DNA from: an uncultured Carboxylicivirga sp.
Lineage (GTDB): Bacteria; Bacteroidota; Bacteroidia; Bacteroidales; Marinilabiliaceae
Direction of reading: 5' to 3'
DNA: 64,000 nt
Assembly: GCF_963674565.1 (NCBI RefSeq)
Contig: NZ_OY771430.1
Coordinates: 2,542,001-2,606,000, forward strand
Part shown: positions 28,663 to 37,387 of the stretch, piece by piece
Layout: the number at the start of each line of letters is the position of its first letter
How positions within the stretch are numbered: position 1 is the stretch's first letter
Program-made: the position numbers and the translations under genes
Notes under the pieces: model-generated
The model's input: the letters and a program-made list of their open reading frames with translations, nothing else
What the model was told of the DNA's origin: nothing
Database searches by the model: none

Positions 28663-31600
28663 ATGAAAAAAATCATTCTACTTTTAAGTTTGTTTCTATG
28701 TAGCTATAGCCTTATAGCACAGGATCTACTCATTAAAGGAACAGTTAAAGACGACAATGGCGAGTTTTTGCCTGGTGTCGCAATTTTAGAGAAGGGAACT
28801 TCCAATGGAACCATCACCGATGCTTCTGGTGTTTACAGCATTAGAGTCAATAAAGGTGCTACTCTCGTTTATTCTTTTGTTGGAATGCAAACAAAAGAAG
28901 TCAGTGTTGGCGAAAAAACAGAAATTAATATTGTATTAAGTGGGGATGTTTACCTGGATGATGTTGTAGTTGCGGCATTAGGTATACGACGCGAGAAAAA
29001 AACTATTACTTATTCTATTCAGGATGTTAAAGCTGAAGAAATAGTTATTGGAGCAGAACCGAACCTTGTTAATTCACTTGCCGGAAAAGTTGCAGGTTTA
29101 ACAGTTACCAACTCTGGTGGAGCTCCTGGTGCCTCTTCTCAAATAATAATCAGGGGTGGAACTTCGCTACTATTTGACAATCAACCTTTATTTGTTGTTG
29201 ATGGTGTTCCAGTAGATAACACTACTGCTGTTGGTAACTCATTAACCGACGGTCTGTCCGCTTCCTCATTGGATATGGGAAATGCTATTTCCGATTTAAA
29301 TCCGGATGATATTGCTGAAATGACAGTACTAAAAGGAGCTGCTGCTTCTGCTCTTTATGGACTAAAAGCCGCAAACGGCGCTATTGTAATTACAACCAAA
29401 AAAGGAAAAGGAAAAGCAAAAGTTAACTTTTCTTTCAGAACTCGTCTGGATCAGGTAAATCAATTACCTTCACAACAAGGTGTTTATAAAGCCGGAACAG
29501 CAGATCGTGATGGTGGCAATTTCACTGATCAAACACATTTATCCTGGGGTGAAGAGTTTCAAAGTGGTGATACAAGATACAACAACATGGAAGACTTCTT
29601 TGAGAACGCCTGGACATATGAAACTTCCTTTAATGTTAGTGGTGGTAATGAAAAGGGAAGCTATTACATTTCTTTAGCTCACACAGATCAGGACGGCGTT
29701 GTGCCAACTACCGATTATCAAAGATCTTCATTCTTAGTTAACCTTGAAAGAAAAGAAGGAATCTTCACCTTTGGCACAAAGTTTAATTATGTTTCAACCT
29801 CTTCAACTAAGACATTAACCGGATCAGGACTGTACGGGACCAATGATGGATACATGCAAAACATCATTAATTATCCTCGGAGTTACGACATGAAAGTGTA
29901 TGAAGATGAAGAAGGCAACCTGATTCATTTATTACCTGATGGACTTGATGCCTGGGAATATCCTAATAATCCATATTGGAAATTAAATACTTCACCACAA
30001 ACCACAGGCAGAGAAAGATATATTTCCAATGCTCATATTGATGCTGATCTTACCTCCTGGTTAAAGGCATCGTACCGTGTTGGTCTTGATTATTACAATA
30101 ACAATTACAAAAGTATCAGAGAAGTTGGTACTACTTCTCTTGACTGGTACAGAGGTGGTATTTCTGAAAACAATACACAAAACAGTTTAATAACCTCTTT
30201 ATTTACCATTTCCGGAAATAAAGAAATAACAACTGGACTTCAATTGGATTATGTTGCAGGTCATAATGTTGAAATTCTGGATAATAAGTCACAATCGCTG
30301 GTAGGACAGGTTTTTATTGAACCAACCTTCAAGAGCCTGAATAACATTGCCAAAGAAAACAAAGACTTGACAGTTGCTCACAGAAGACGGCGTTTAATTG
30401 GTGTGTTTGGTGATTTAAGATTGTCATACAACAATACATTTTTATTTGGAGCAACTTACAGAAATGACTGGAGTTCAACATTACCAAAAGAAAATAATTC
30501 CTTTGATTACTATTCAGGAAATGTGGGTGTTATAGTTTCAGAATTATTGCCTAAAAACGGAGTTCTGACTTATGGAAAAATCCGAGCATCCGTTGCTCAG
30601 GTTGGTAAAGATGCTCCAATGTATATGACAACCACAGCTGTTAAACAATGGACTGGTCCCGGTGGAGGTTATTTAAATGAATGGAGTGCCGGCAACTCAG
30701 AATTGAAACCTGAAACGACCACATCCATTGAAGCAGGTTTTGATGCAAATTTGTGGATTGATCGCTTAGGCGTTAATTTCACATGGTACCGCGAACGAAG
30801 TGAAGATCAAATTATACAACCAAGGGTTAGTCAATCAACTGGATATATCTTAAAATATATCAACGATGGCTCCATTCAAAATAAAGGTATTGAACTAACC
30901 ATCAGTGCCAAACCCATTAAAAAACCAAACTTTTCATGGGACATTATTGCCAACGTAACTAAAAATGAAGGAACAGTTCTTAAACTACCTGAAACACTTC
31001 CTATTCTTTATGTAACGGATACTCAATTTGGATTTGCCAAAGCAGGTGCTGTTCTTGATGGTCCTTTCTTAGGTATTATCGGTCAAAAATGGGAAACTGT
31101 TGAAGAAGGTGAATATGCAGGACGTGTGGTTATTGGAAGTGATGGTTATCCTGTTACAAATAATGATTACACTAATCTTATGGGTAACAGAGAGCCAGAC
31201 TTAATGTTAGGAATCACCAATCAGTTCACCTATAAAAACTGGTCATTTAACATGTTGTGGGATCTTCGTTTTGGTGGAGATGTACTTAATGCAACAGAAT
31301 GGGCAATGGTTAATTCAGGCCTAAGCGAAACCACACTTGACAGAGGTACAACCAAAGTATTCGACGGAGTGGTATTAAATGGCGATGGAACGTATTCTGA
31401 GAATACTCAAAGTGCTGTGCTAAATCAATACTACTATCAAAACATCTACACCCAGGAGGCGTCTCATTTCATCGAAAATGTTAATTGGGTTAGATTACGA
31501 ACTGTTAATCTTACATATGTTCTTCCCAAAAGTTTAACAACCAAGCTTCATCTGTCAAGAGCTTCGGTTAGTTTAATCGGAAATAATTTGTTACTGTTTA

Positions 31601-31734
31601 CAAACTACTCAGGTATGGATCCTGAAGTAAGTATGAGTGGTGCCGGATCAAAAGGATCAGGTTCATCTGGAGTTGATTATTGTGGTGTACCAGCTACAAA
31701 ATCAATGAGTGTAGGTTTAAATATTTCATTCTAA
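28663..31734 (+). CDS. SusC/RagA-family TonB-dependent transporter paired with a SusD_2 protein
   Basis: About 1023 aa from the ATG at 28663. The frame extends upstream to a TTG at 28624, but the natural signal peptide starts MKKIILLLSLFLCSYSLIAQ, so 28663 (or the ATG at 28657) is preferred. A carboxypeptidase-regulatory-like domain ('GTVKDDNGEFLPGVAILEKG') is followed by the plug (Ser/Gly-rich loop, then 'TVLKGAAASALYGLKAANGA') and a beta-barrel ending 'SMSVGLNISF'. It has no STN domain. The SusD partner begins 18 nt downstream. This pair carries no glycoside hydrolase nearby; peptides or other small nutrients are as likely as glycans. Confidence 0.94.
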   Translation: MKKIILLLSLFLCSYSLIAQDLLIKGTVKDDNGEFLPGVAILEKGTSNGTITDASGVYSIRVNKGATLVYSFVGMQTKEVSVGEKTEINIVLSGDVYLDDVVVAALGIRREKKTITYSIQDVKAEEIVIGAEPNLVNSLAGKVAGLTVTNSGGAPGASSQIIIRGGTSLLFDNQPLFVVDGVPVDNTTAVGNSLTDGLSASSLDMGNAISDLNPDDIAEMTVLKGAAASALYGLKAANGAIVITTKKGKGKAKVNFSFRTRLDQVNQLPSQQGVYKAGTADRDGGNFTDQTHLSWGEEFQSGDTRYNNMEDFFENAWTYETSFNVSGGNEKGSYYISLAHTDQDGVVPTTDYQRSSFLVNLERKEGIFTFGTKFNYVSTSSTKTLTGSGLYGTNDGYMQNIINYPRSYDMKVYEDEEGNLIHLLPDGLDAWEYPNNPYWKLNTSPQTTGRERYISNAHIDADLTSWLKASYRVGLDYYNNNYKSIREVGTTSLDWYRGGISENNTQNSLITSLFTISGNKEITTGLQLDYVAGHNVEILDNKSQSLVGQVFIEPTFKSLNNIAKENKDLTVAHRRRRLIGVFGDLRLSYNNTFLFGATYRNDWSSTLPKENNSFDYYSGNVGVIVSELLPKNGVLTYGKIRASVAQVGKDAPMYMTTTAVKQWTGPGGGYLNEWSAGNSELKPETTTSIEAGFDANLWIDRLGVNFTWYRERSEDQIIQPRVSQSTGYILKYINDGSIQNKGIELTISAKPIKKPNFSWDIIANVTKNEGTVLKLPETLPILYVTDTQFGFAKAGAVLDGPFLGIIGQKWETVEEGEYAGRVVIGSDGYPVTNNDYTNLMGNREPDLMLGITNQFTYKNWSFNMLWDLRFGGDVLNATEWAMVNSGLSETTLDRGTTKVFDGVVLNGDGTYSENTQSAVLNQYYYQNIYTQEASHFIENVNWVRLRTVNLTYVLPKSLTTKLHLSRASVSLIGNNLLLFTNYSGMDPEVSMSGAGSKGSGSSGVDYCGVPATKSMSVGLNISF

Positions 31735-31752
31735 ATTGAATATCAAGAAGGT

Positions 31753-33297
31753 ATGAAAAGATTTAAAAATCAATTGAAACTCAAAAAACAATTACGAATG
31801 AAGAAACTTATTTATATACTTTTTTTCCCGTTGGCAGCCCTTTTAATGGTGAGTTGTGAAGACTTTTTAGATGTCAACTCCGACCCTGAAAACCTAACGG
31901 ATGATAAAATTGATGTTAGTTTACGTTTAGCATCAGTTGTTGAACAAACCAATGATGCATACGGTAGTATGGCCTTTCGTATTTCTAATATTTCACAGGA
32001 ATTATATAGATACAACAGTGCGCGTAATGGAACACGAATGCCCTATTGGAATCCAGTGATAAGTGACTTTACATGGCCATGGCAGGTAATTTTTGTGAAT
32101 GTTGGCTCAAGTAATAGAACCATGATAAAAATGGCACTTGAAGAAGGGTCTTATCATTATGCAGGTGCCGGTATGATTATGGAAGCTTATGGCATGGATT
32201 TTCTGATGGCAGTACATGGCGACCTTATTTATGAAGAAGCTTTCCAACCGCAAATAATCATGCCAAAATTCGATGATCCGGAGCAATTATATTATACTTT
32301 AATCGACAGAGTTGATGAAGGAATTGCACAATTGCAAAAGGAACAAGCCGGTGGAGTTTCATCATTATCGGCAGGAGATTATCTGTTTGATGGAGATGTT
32401 GACTTGTGGATTAAGTTTGGATATGGAGTTAAAGCCCGCTTATTACAGAAAATAACAAAAAAGGCAATCTATGATGCCGCTGCCGTTATTGACTGTGTTA
32501 ATAAATCTTTTGAGTCGGTTGAAGAAAGTCCGCGTGTAGATTTCCCGGGAGGTGACAACACAAACCTTAACAGCTTGTATGGTCCGCGACAAATGGGAAG
32601 CAGATGGGTTTTTGGTGATCACTATGTATCTTATTTCACCCATGAATACCCTGGAGCTCCTTCACCTCAGCCAGCATTAGATCCAAGAGCTGAATTTTTA
32701 TTAGCTCCTAATATTAATGGAGAATACAAAGGTTTGGATTTCCATGCAGAACTACCAAATTATTTAGGTTACAGAGATTCATTGGAATGTCATTTGGCAG
32801 GAACCTACTATTTTGGTAATGAAAAATCAAATGAATTATTATCGTACGAAGAATTACAATTCATTAAAGCAGAAGCGCTTTTCCTTCAAAACAAAAAAGG
32901 TGAAGCATTAACAACAATGCAAAATGTTATTGAAGCCAACATGCGTAAATTAGGTGTAGCAGAAGCTGATATTACTGAGTACTTGTCAAGTAATGCACTT
33001 CCTCAAAGCGCAGATGAGGTAACATTAATGAATATAATGACTCAGAAATTCATTGCACTACCTTTGGGCTCTCCTGAAAGATGGGTTGATTTAAGAAGGT
33101 ATGATTACAGTACTGATGTTTTTCCTGCTTATCAAAAACCAACTGCTGCTGAAGTTCCGGTATGGTATGGTGAAAGATATATGAGAAGAGCACCAACTCA
33201 CACCTACGAGTTACAATATAATGAAGCCAATGCCATTGCGATAGGCGCAGCTGAGCAGGATTATTTAACTAAACATTGCTGGTGGGACGAACCTTAA
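31753..33297 (+). CDS. SusD_2-type (SusD/RagB-like) nutrient-binding outer-membrane lipoprotein
   Basis: 514 aa from the ATG at 31753, which has an AAGAAGG sequence just before it. An internal ATG at 31798 (Met16) is equally compatible with the signal. Lipobox LMVSC, Cys35 in the long form. It belongs to the SusD_2 branch: 'EDFLDVNSDPENLTDDKIDV' at the mature N-terminus, then all-helical TPR-like repeats with 'ELLSYEELQFIKAEALFLQN' (about 370) and 'ERWVDLRRYDYSTDVFPAYQ' near the end. This branch is often found with SusC in gene pairs lacking carbohydrate-active enzymes. It is cotranscribed with SusC and ends at a strong terminator. Ligand unknown. Confidence 0.9.
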   Translation: MKRFKNQLKLKKQLRMKKLIYILFFPLAALLMVSCEDFLDVNSDPENLTDDKIDVSLRLASVVEQTNDAYGSMAFRISNISQELYRYNSARNGTRMPYWNPVISDFTWPWQVIFVNVGSSNRTMIKMALEEGSYHYAGAGMIMEAYGMDFLMAVHGDLIYEEAFQPQIIMPKFDDPEQLYYTLIDRVDEGIAQLQKEQAGGVSSLSAGDYLFDGDVDLWIKFGYGVKARLLQKITKKAIYDAAAVIDCVNKSFESVEESPRVDFPGGDNTNLNSLYGPRQMGSRWVFGDHYVSYFTHEYPGAPSPQPALDPRAEFLLAPNINGEYKGLDFHAELPNYLGYRDSLECHLAGTYYFGNEKSNELLSYEELQFIKAEALFLQNKKGEALTTMQNVIEANMRKLGVAEADITEYLSSNALPQSADEVTLMNIMTQKFIALPLGSPERWVDLRRYDYSTDVFPAYQKPTAAEVPVWYGERYMRRAPTHTYELQYNEANAIAIGAAEQDYLTKHCWWDEP

Positions 33298-33622
33298 TAA
33301 AACAAAGTTTAAGTTGATATTTTAGTATCCGGGGTTGTCATTACGACAGCCCCTTTTTTAATACATTTTAAATCATAGAACACACTCACCAAACAACATA
33401 ATTACTCCAGAAAACCGGAATTAAAAGACATTCAAAATCCGTCCATATTTTCTTCACAGAAAGAACGTATGAAAGTGACATTAATACTTTGAGATTGATT
33501 AAATCGTTTCTATTTTTAATATCTGTAATACGTAATACAACATTTTAAAATAAAATGATTTATTTACTATCAGTCTTACATAAAAACAACCAATAAATCA
33601 CTCATAAGAAATATATTCTGAT
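33298..33622. other. Intergenic region, 325 bp
   Basis: The left part holds the terminator of the SusC/SusD_2 operon. The remainder is AT-rich and presumably includes the promoter of the epimerase gene; no exact TAnnTTTG box was found, only a near match around 33484. No small gene was recognised. Confidence 0.5.
33331..33359 (+). terminator. Rho-independent terminator of the SusC/SusD_2 operon
   Basis: A 9-bp GC-rich stem (GGGGTTGTC with GACAGCCCC, one G-T pair, 5-base loop) followed by six Ts, 33 bp after the SusD_2 stop. It separates the transporter operon from the epimerase gene. Confidence 0.9.
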
Positions 33623-34729
33623 ATGGCCATTATCACTAAAGTTGAAATCATAAAACTAAATATCCCATACAAAGAACCATTTGTAATTTCTTTAGGGGTG
33701 ATTCCTGGTGCAACAAATGTTGTTATTAAACTTCACTCTTCTGATGGTTTAATTGGCATAGGCGAATGTGCTCCCTTTGTATTTATTGTTGGAGAAACTC
33801 AAGAAACAGTTTTTGAACTTTCGAAGATGATAGGAAAAATGCTTAAAGGAAAAGATCCATATTGTCTTCAAGAAAGATTAATGGAAATAGAAAAGGCGGT
33901 TCATAACAATTATACCATGAAAAGTGCCTTTGATATGGCCTTATATGATCTGGCAGCTAAAAAAGCAAAAATGCCGCTCTACAAATATCTAGGAGGTTCA
34001 AACAACAGGGAAATATTTACTGATATGACAATTAGCATTGGCAGCCCGGAGAAAGTAGCAGCTGATGCTAAAAATTTTAAGGAGGCAGGATTCCCGGCCA
34101 TTAAAGTTAAATTAGGAACTAATCTTAAGGATGATGTTGCACGGATTAAATCCATTCGGGAAGTGGTAGGTAATTCTTACCCAATTCGAATAGATGCCAA
34201 TCAGGGATGGGATGTGATTACAGCTATTAAAATACTAAAAGCTCTTGATAAATTTAACATTGAACATTGCGAAGAACCAATACCTGCATGGAATTATTTA
34301 CAGCTCCCAAAAGTGAGACAACAAAGTCCAATTCCAATCATGGCCGATGAATCACTTTTCACACATTACGATGCTATGAAACTTGCCAAAATTGAAGCCT
34401 GCGATTATTTCAATATTAAATTTTCAAAATCAGGAGGAATAAATACAGCTCTAAAGATAAACTCCATCGCCGAAAGTGCTGGTATTAAATGCCAGGTGGG
34501 TTGTATGTCCGAGTCGCGTTATGCTTTAACAGCTTTGATGCATTTTGTTTTGGCATGCCCTAATGTTGTTCATTACGATATTGATTCATCATTGATGTTG
34601 GCAGAAGATCCGGTAATTGGAGGAATAGAATATCAGGGTAAAGGACAATGGACTATTGGAGACTCAATAGGCATTGGTGCTGATTTCAAAGAAGATGTAT
34701 TGGCCAATTCTGAAACTGCTATTCTATAA
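33623..34729 (+). CDS. Dipeptide epimerase (L-Ala-D/L-Glu epimerase family, enolase superfamily)
   Basis: 368 aa, no signal peptide, cytoplasmic. It has an enolase-superfamily capping domain (about 1-130) and a TIM barrel. Visible catalytic residues: the K161-V-K163 pair, the metal ligands D191 (IDANQGW), E217 (EHCEEP) and D242 (ADES), and the second lysine K266 (NIKFSKSGG). The D319-I-D321 motif (HYDIDSSLM) marks dipeptide epimerases, where it binds the substrate's amino group. Known members invert the second residue of dipeptides, often during peptidoglycan-peptide breakdown. A PLP enzyme begins 2 nt downstream. Upstream is a terminator and then the SusC/SusD_2 operon. The exact dipeptide is not predictable. 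Confidence 0.9.
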   Translation: MAIITKVEIIKLNIPYKEPFVISLGVIPGATNVVIKLHSSDGLIGIGECAPFVFIVGETQETVFELSKMIGKMLKGKDPYCLQERLMEIEKAVHNNYTMKSAFDMALYDLAAKKAKMPLYKYLGGSNNREIFTDMTISIGSPEKVAADAKNFKEAGFPAIKVKLGTNLKDDVARIKSIREVVGNSYPIRIDANQGWDVITAIKILKALDKFNIEHCEEPIPAWNYLQLPKVRQQSPIPIMADESLFTHYDAMKLAKIEACDYFNIKFSKSGGINTALKINSIAESAGIKCQVGCMSESRYALTALMHFVLACPNVVHYDIDSSLMLAEDPVIGGIEYQGKGQWTIGDSIGIGADFKEDVLANSETAIL

Positions 34730-34731
34730 TT

Positions 34732-35850
34732 ATGAGCCAAATTAAAAATATTACCAACGAACTTATTCTTGAAAGCAAGGTAGATACGGAAGTTGTTATC
34801 AACGGACAAAAGATGCTTTATTTTGCAGGTGTTGGCTATTATCAGTTGCAAAGTCATCCAAAAATAATTGAAGCTGGCATTAAAGCTCTTTCCGAATATG
34901 GCATTACAACAGCCACTTCCCGATCAATTAATGGGACTAATCCAATTTTAAAGAGTCTGGAAGTTTCACTGGCTGAATATTTCTTGTGCGAAGATGCAGT
35001 TTATCTGCCATCTGGTTACATGAGCAATATGGCAGGTTTATTGGCTTTAAAAGATCAAAACAAATTTACACATATCTTTATTGATGAAGATTCGCATTAT
35101 TGTCTGGAAGATGCAGCCATTCTCTGCCAGGTACCCATCAATACTTTTCTCCATTGCCAGCCGGATGATCTGGAAAGACAATTACAAAAACTAAATAAAA
35201 GCCATAAACCTATAATTCTTTCGGATGGTATGTTTCCTGTGTGGGGAGAAATTGCTCCAGTCGATCAGTATGTTGGTTTGGCTGAAAAATACAATGGTTC
35301 GGTTTGGATTGATGATGCACATTCTGTTGGTATTAATGGAGAATATGGTAAAGGCACTTACGAGCATTTTAAAATTACATCCGATCAATTGTACATGGGA
35401 GCCACATTATCAAAAGCCTTTGGAACTTACGGCGGATTTGTGGTTGGTTCTGAAGAATATATCTCAAAGGTAAGATCAACCAATATTCCCAAAGGAACAA
35501 CAGCACCTCAAAACGCTGCCATAGGAGCATCTATTGAAGCTATCCGTCTTTTAAAGGAAAATCCTCAATGGAGAAAAGATTTATGGAACAATGCGCTCTA
35601 CCTTAAACAGGGATTGCAAAAAATTAGAATTAACATGGAAGTAAATGCTATTCCAGTTGCAGCATTTCGTCTAAAGGATGCAAGTTATATGAAAATGATT
35701 CAATCCAAACTAATGAAAAAAGGGATTTATATTCAATTCCTGAATTACATAGGTTCGGGGGCTGAAGGAGTACTTCGAATTGTTGTATTTTCAACTCATA
35801 CCCAACAACAAATCGATTGTTTAATTAATGAACTGAAGGCTGTTTTATAG
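34732..35850 (+). CDS. PLP-dependent enzyme of the alpha-oxoamine synthase family (BioF/Kbl-like)
   Basis: 372 aa, cytoplasmic. Fold-type I PLP enzyme: 'DDAHSVG' at 194-200 with D194 and H197 in the cofactor site, the Schiff-base lysine K228 in 'GATLSKAFGTYGGFVVG', and 'SYGYMSN'-like and 'TTATSRSINGTNPILKSLE' N-terminal motifs as in BioF and Kbl. BioF and Kbl join an amino acid to an acyl-CoA or cleave 2-amino-3-ketobutyrate; other relatives are hydrolases or transaminases, so the reaction is open. It lies 2 nt after the dipeptide epimerase, indicating one operon and a shared pathway, most simply breakdown of an amino acid released from the epimerised dipeptide (inference). It ends at a bidirectional terminator. 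Confidence 0.82.
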   Translation: MSQIKNITNELILESKVDTEVVINGQKMLYFAGVGYYQLQSHPKIIEAGIKALSEYGITTATSRSINGTNPILKSLEVSLAEYFLCEDAVYLPSGYMSNMAGLLALKDQNKFTHIFIDEDSHYCLEDAAILCQVPINTFLHCQPDDLERQLQKLNKSHKPIILSDGMFPVWGEIAPVDQYVGLAEKYNGSVWIDDAHSVGINGEYGKGTYEHFKITSDQLYMGATLSKAFGTYGGFVVGSEEYISKVRSTNIPKGTTAPQNAAIGASIEAIRLLKENPQWRKDLWNNALYLKQGLQKIRINMEVNAIPVAAFRLKDASYMKMIQSKLMKKGIYIQFLNYIGSGAEGVLRIVVFSTHTQQQIDCLINELKAVL

Positions 35851-35875
35851 TTTACCAGGACTGATCAAAATAAAG

Positions 35876-35908
35876 AAACGAGCACATCATCAAAAGATAT
35901 GCTCGTTT
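35876..35908. terminator. Bidirectional terminator between convergent operons
   Basis: The stem AAACGAGCA (35876-35884) pairs with TGCTCGTTT (35900-35908). An A-rich left flank and T-rich right flank serve both strands. It lies between the PLP enzyme (ends 35850, plus) and the GH28-like gene (ends 35933, minus). Confidence 0.8.
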
Positions 35909-35932
35909 TAATATAGTCTGTAATAAAATAAA

Positions 35933-37378
35933 CTAGTTGGTTCGATAAATTAACTGCCCCATATTTAGTGGCGCTCTGTCTCCCACTTTTATATCACAAT
36001 TACGAATTTCAACATCAGTTGCATTATCAATATAAAAACCGGAAGTCTTGGCTTTTACGATACCTTCCATCTGACATGGTCTTCTGTCGTACATACCCCC
36101 TTCATAATCAGTTGACCTGTTAAGACGTACCGTAACGCCATCAAAAAGAATATTTTGTATTTTATCATTCGATTCAGCACTAACGTAAACACCATTTTCA
36201 CTTCTGCAAACAATATCACGGAATACAATATTTTTTACCTGCCCAACTTTTCCTTCTGTTGCACCTTTGGGGAAACGCCAGCTTGCATCCTTATGATTGA
36301 TATTGGCTCTTCGGTAAGCTGTAACATATAGAGGTTCTGATTTACCCCACCATACATCACTAAAAAACTGACTTTCGATGATAATATTTGAAAAGAGTAC
36401 ATCAGATACCACTCCCTCATCCCTGTTTTGAATACCAATACCTCTGTTACTTGCTAAAATTGTACAATTATTAACCGTTACATTTCTTATGGTATCCATA
36501 TTCTCCGATCCTATCTTTAAAGCACATGATCTGGAAGACATCAGACAATTGGTAACCACAATATTCTCGCAGGCACCATATTCCTCAAACTCGCGTCGGT
36601 TTTTAAGACAAATACTATCATCGCCACTTTTAATGTGACAATTGCTGATACGAACATTCTTGCTATGATCCAGATCAATACCATCACTATTTCTGATTTT
36701 CAAGCTATTATCAATGGTTATTCCATCAATAACAACATCATCACAACCAATTAAATGAACCGTCCAATAGGCAGAATGACGAAATGTAACATCCCTGATA
36801 CGCAGATTCTTCACATTCGTCAATGTCAAGACATGTGGACGGGGATCTTTTACTGTAAATGGCAATAATTCGTATGAATCGTCCAATTCTTCACCCATAA
36901 AAGCAATACCATTTCCATTGATCACTCCTAATCCAGTAATAGAAACATCTGTAAGATTTTCGCCTCCTATCCAAATCATTCCTTCACCTGGATTATATCG
37001 GAATGCACTTTTCTGATACACCGAAGTATCAGGGTTAGCAAGCAAGGTAGCACCACCTTCTACACAAAACTCCATCTTCGAAACCAGATCAAATGGTCCG
37101 GTAAGAAATACTCCATCACCCGGTATAACAACTTTACCTCCACCAGCTTCCTGGCATGCCTTAATAGTTTTACTGATTGACTCAGCATTATCTGTCATAC
37201 CATCGGCAATAGCACCATAATCAGTAATATCAAAAACCTTTTGTTTTTCAACTTGAGGCTGACAAGCCCAAAGTGAAATTATAAAAAGAGCTGCCGCACC
37301 TAATCTGAAAGCATATAATTTTTTAATAATTAAATTTCTTTTTTGAAAATGCATAGTATTTATTTTAATCATTGACAT
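35933..37378 (-). CDS. GH28-like right-handed beta-helix lipoprotein
   Basis: 481 aa, lipobox SLWAC with Cys39; starts at Met1, Met3 or Met9 all give workable signals. After the signal comes the pectate-lyase-3/GH28 opening 'DITDYGAIADGMTDNAESI', then a parallel beta-helix. GH28 features seen: N230-S-D232 (NSDGIDLD) and D253-D254 (SGDDSICLK). The usual Gly-His-Gly motif is replaced by 'SSRSCALKIGSE' and the RIK motif by 'RGIGIQNRDEG', a pattern I associate with a subgroup of Bacteroidota GH28 proteins. Members act on polygalacturonan or rhamnogalacturonan, or other uronides. It begins 9 nt after the HTCS stop and ends the long PUL. Substrate uncertain. Confidence 0.82.
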   Translation of the reverse strand: MSMIKINTMHFQKRNLIIKKLYAFRLGAAALFIISLWACQPQVEKQKVFDITDYGAIADGMTDNAESISKTIKACQEAGGGKVVIPGDGVFLTGPFDLVSKMEFCVEGGATLLANPDTSVYQKSAFRYNPGEGMIWIGGENLTDVSITGLGVINGNGIAFMGEELDDSYELLPFTVKDPRPHVLTLTNVKNLRIRDVTFRHSAYWTVHLIGCDDVVIDGITIDNSLKIRNSDGIDLDHSKNVRISNCHIKSGDDSICLKNRREFEEYGACENIVVTNCLMSSRSCALKIGSENMDTIRNVTVNNCTILASNRGIGIQNRDEGVVSDVLFSNIIIESQFFSDVWWGKSEPLYVTAYRRANINHKDASWRFPKGATEGKVGQVKNIVFRDIVCRSENGVYVSAESNDKIQNILFDGVTVRLNRSTDYEGGMYDRRPCQMEGIVKAKTSGFYIDNATDVEIRNCDIKVGDRAPLNMGQLIYRTN

Positions 37379-37387
37379 TTATCTGTA

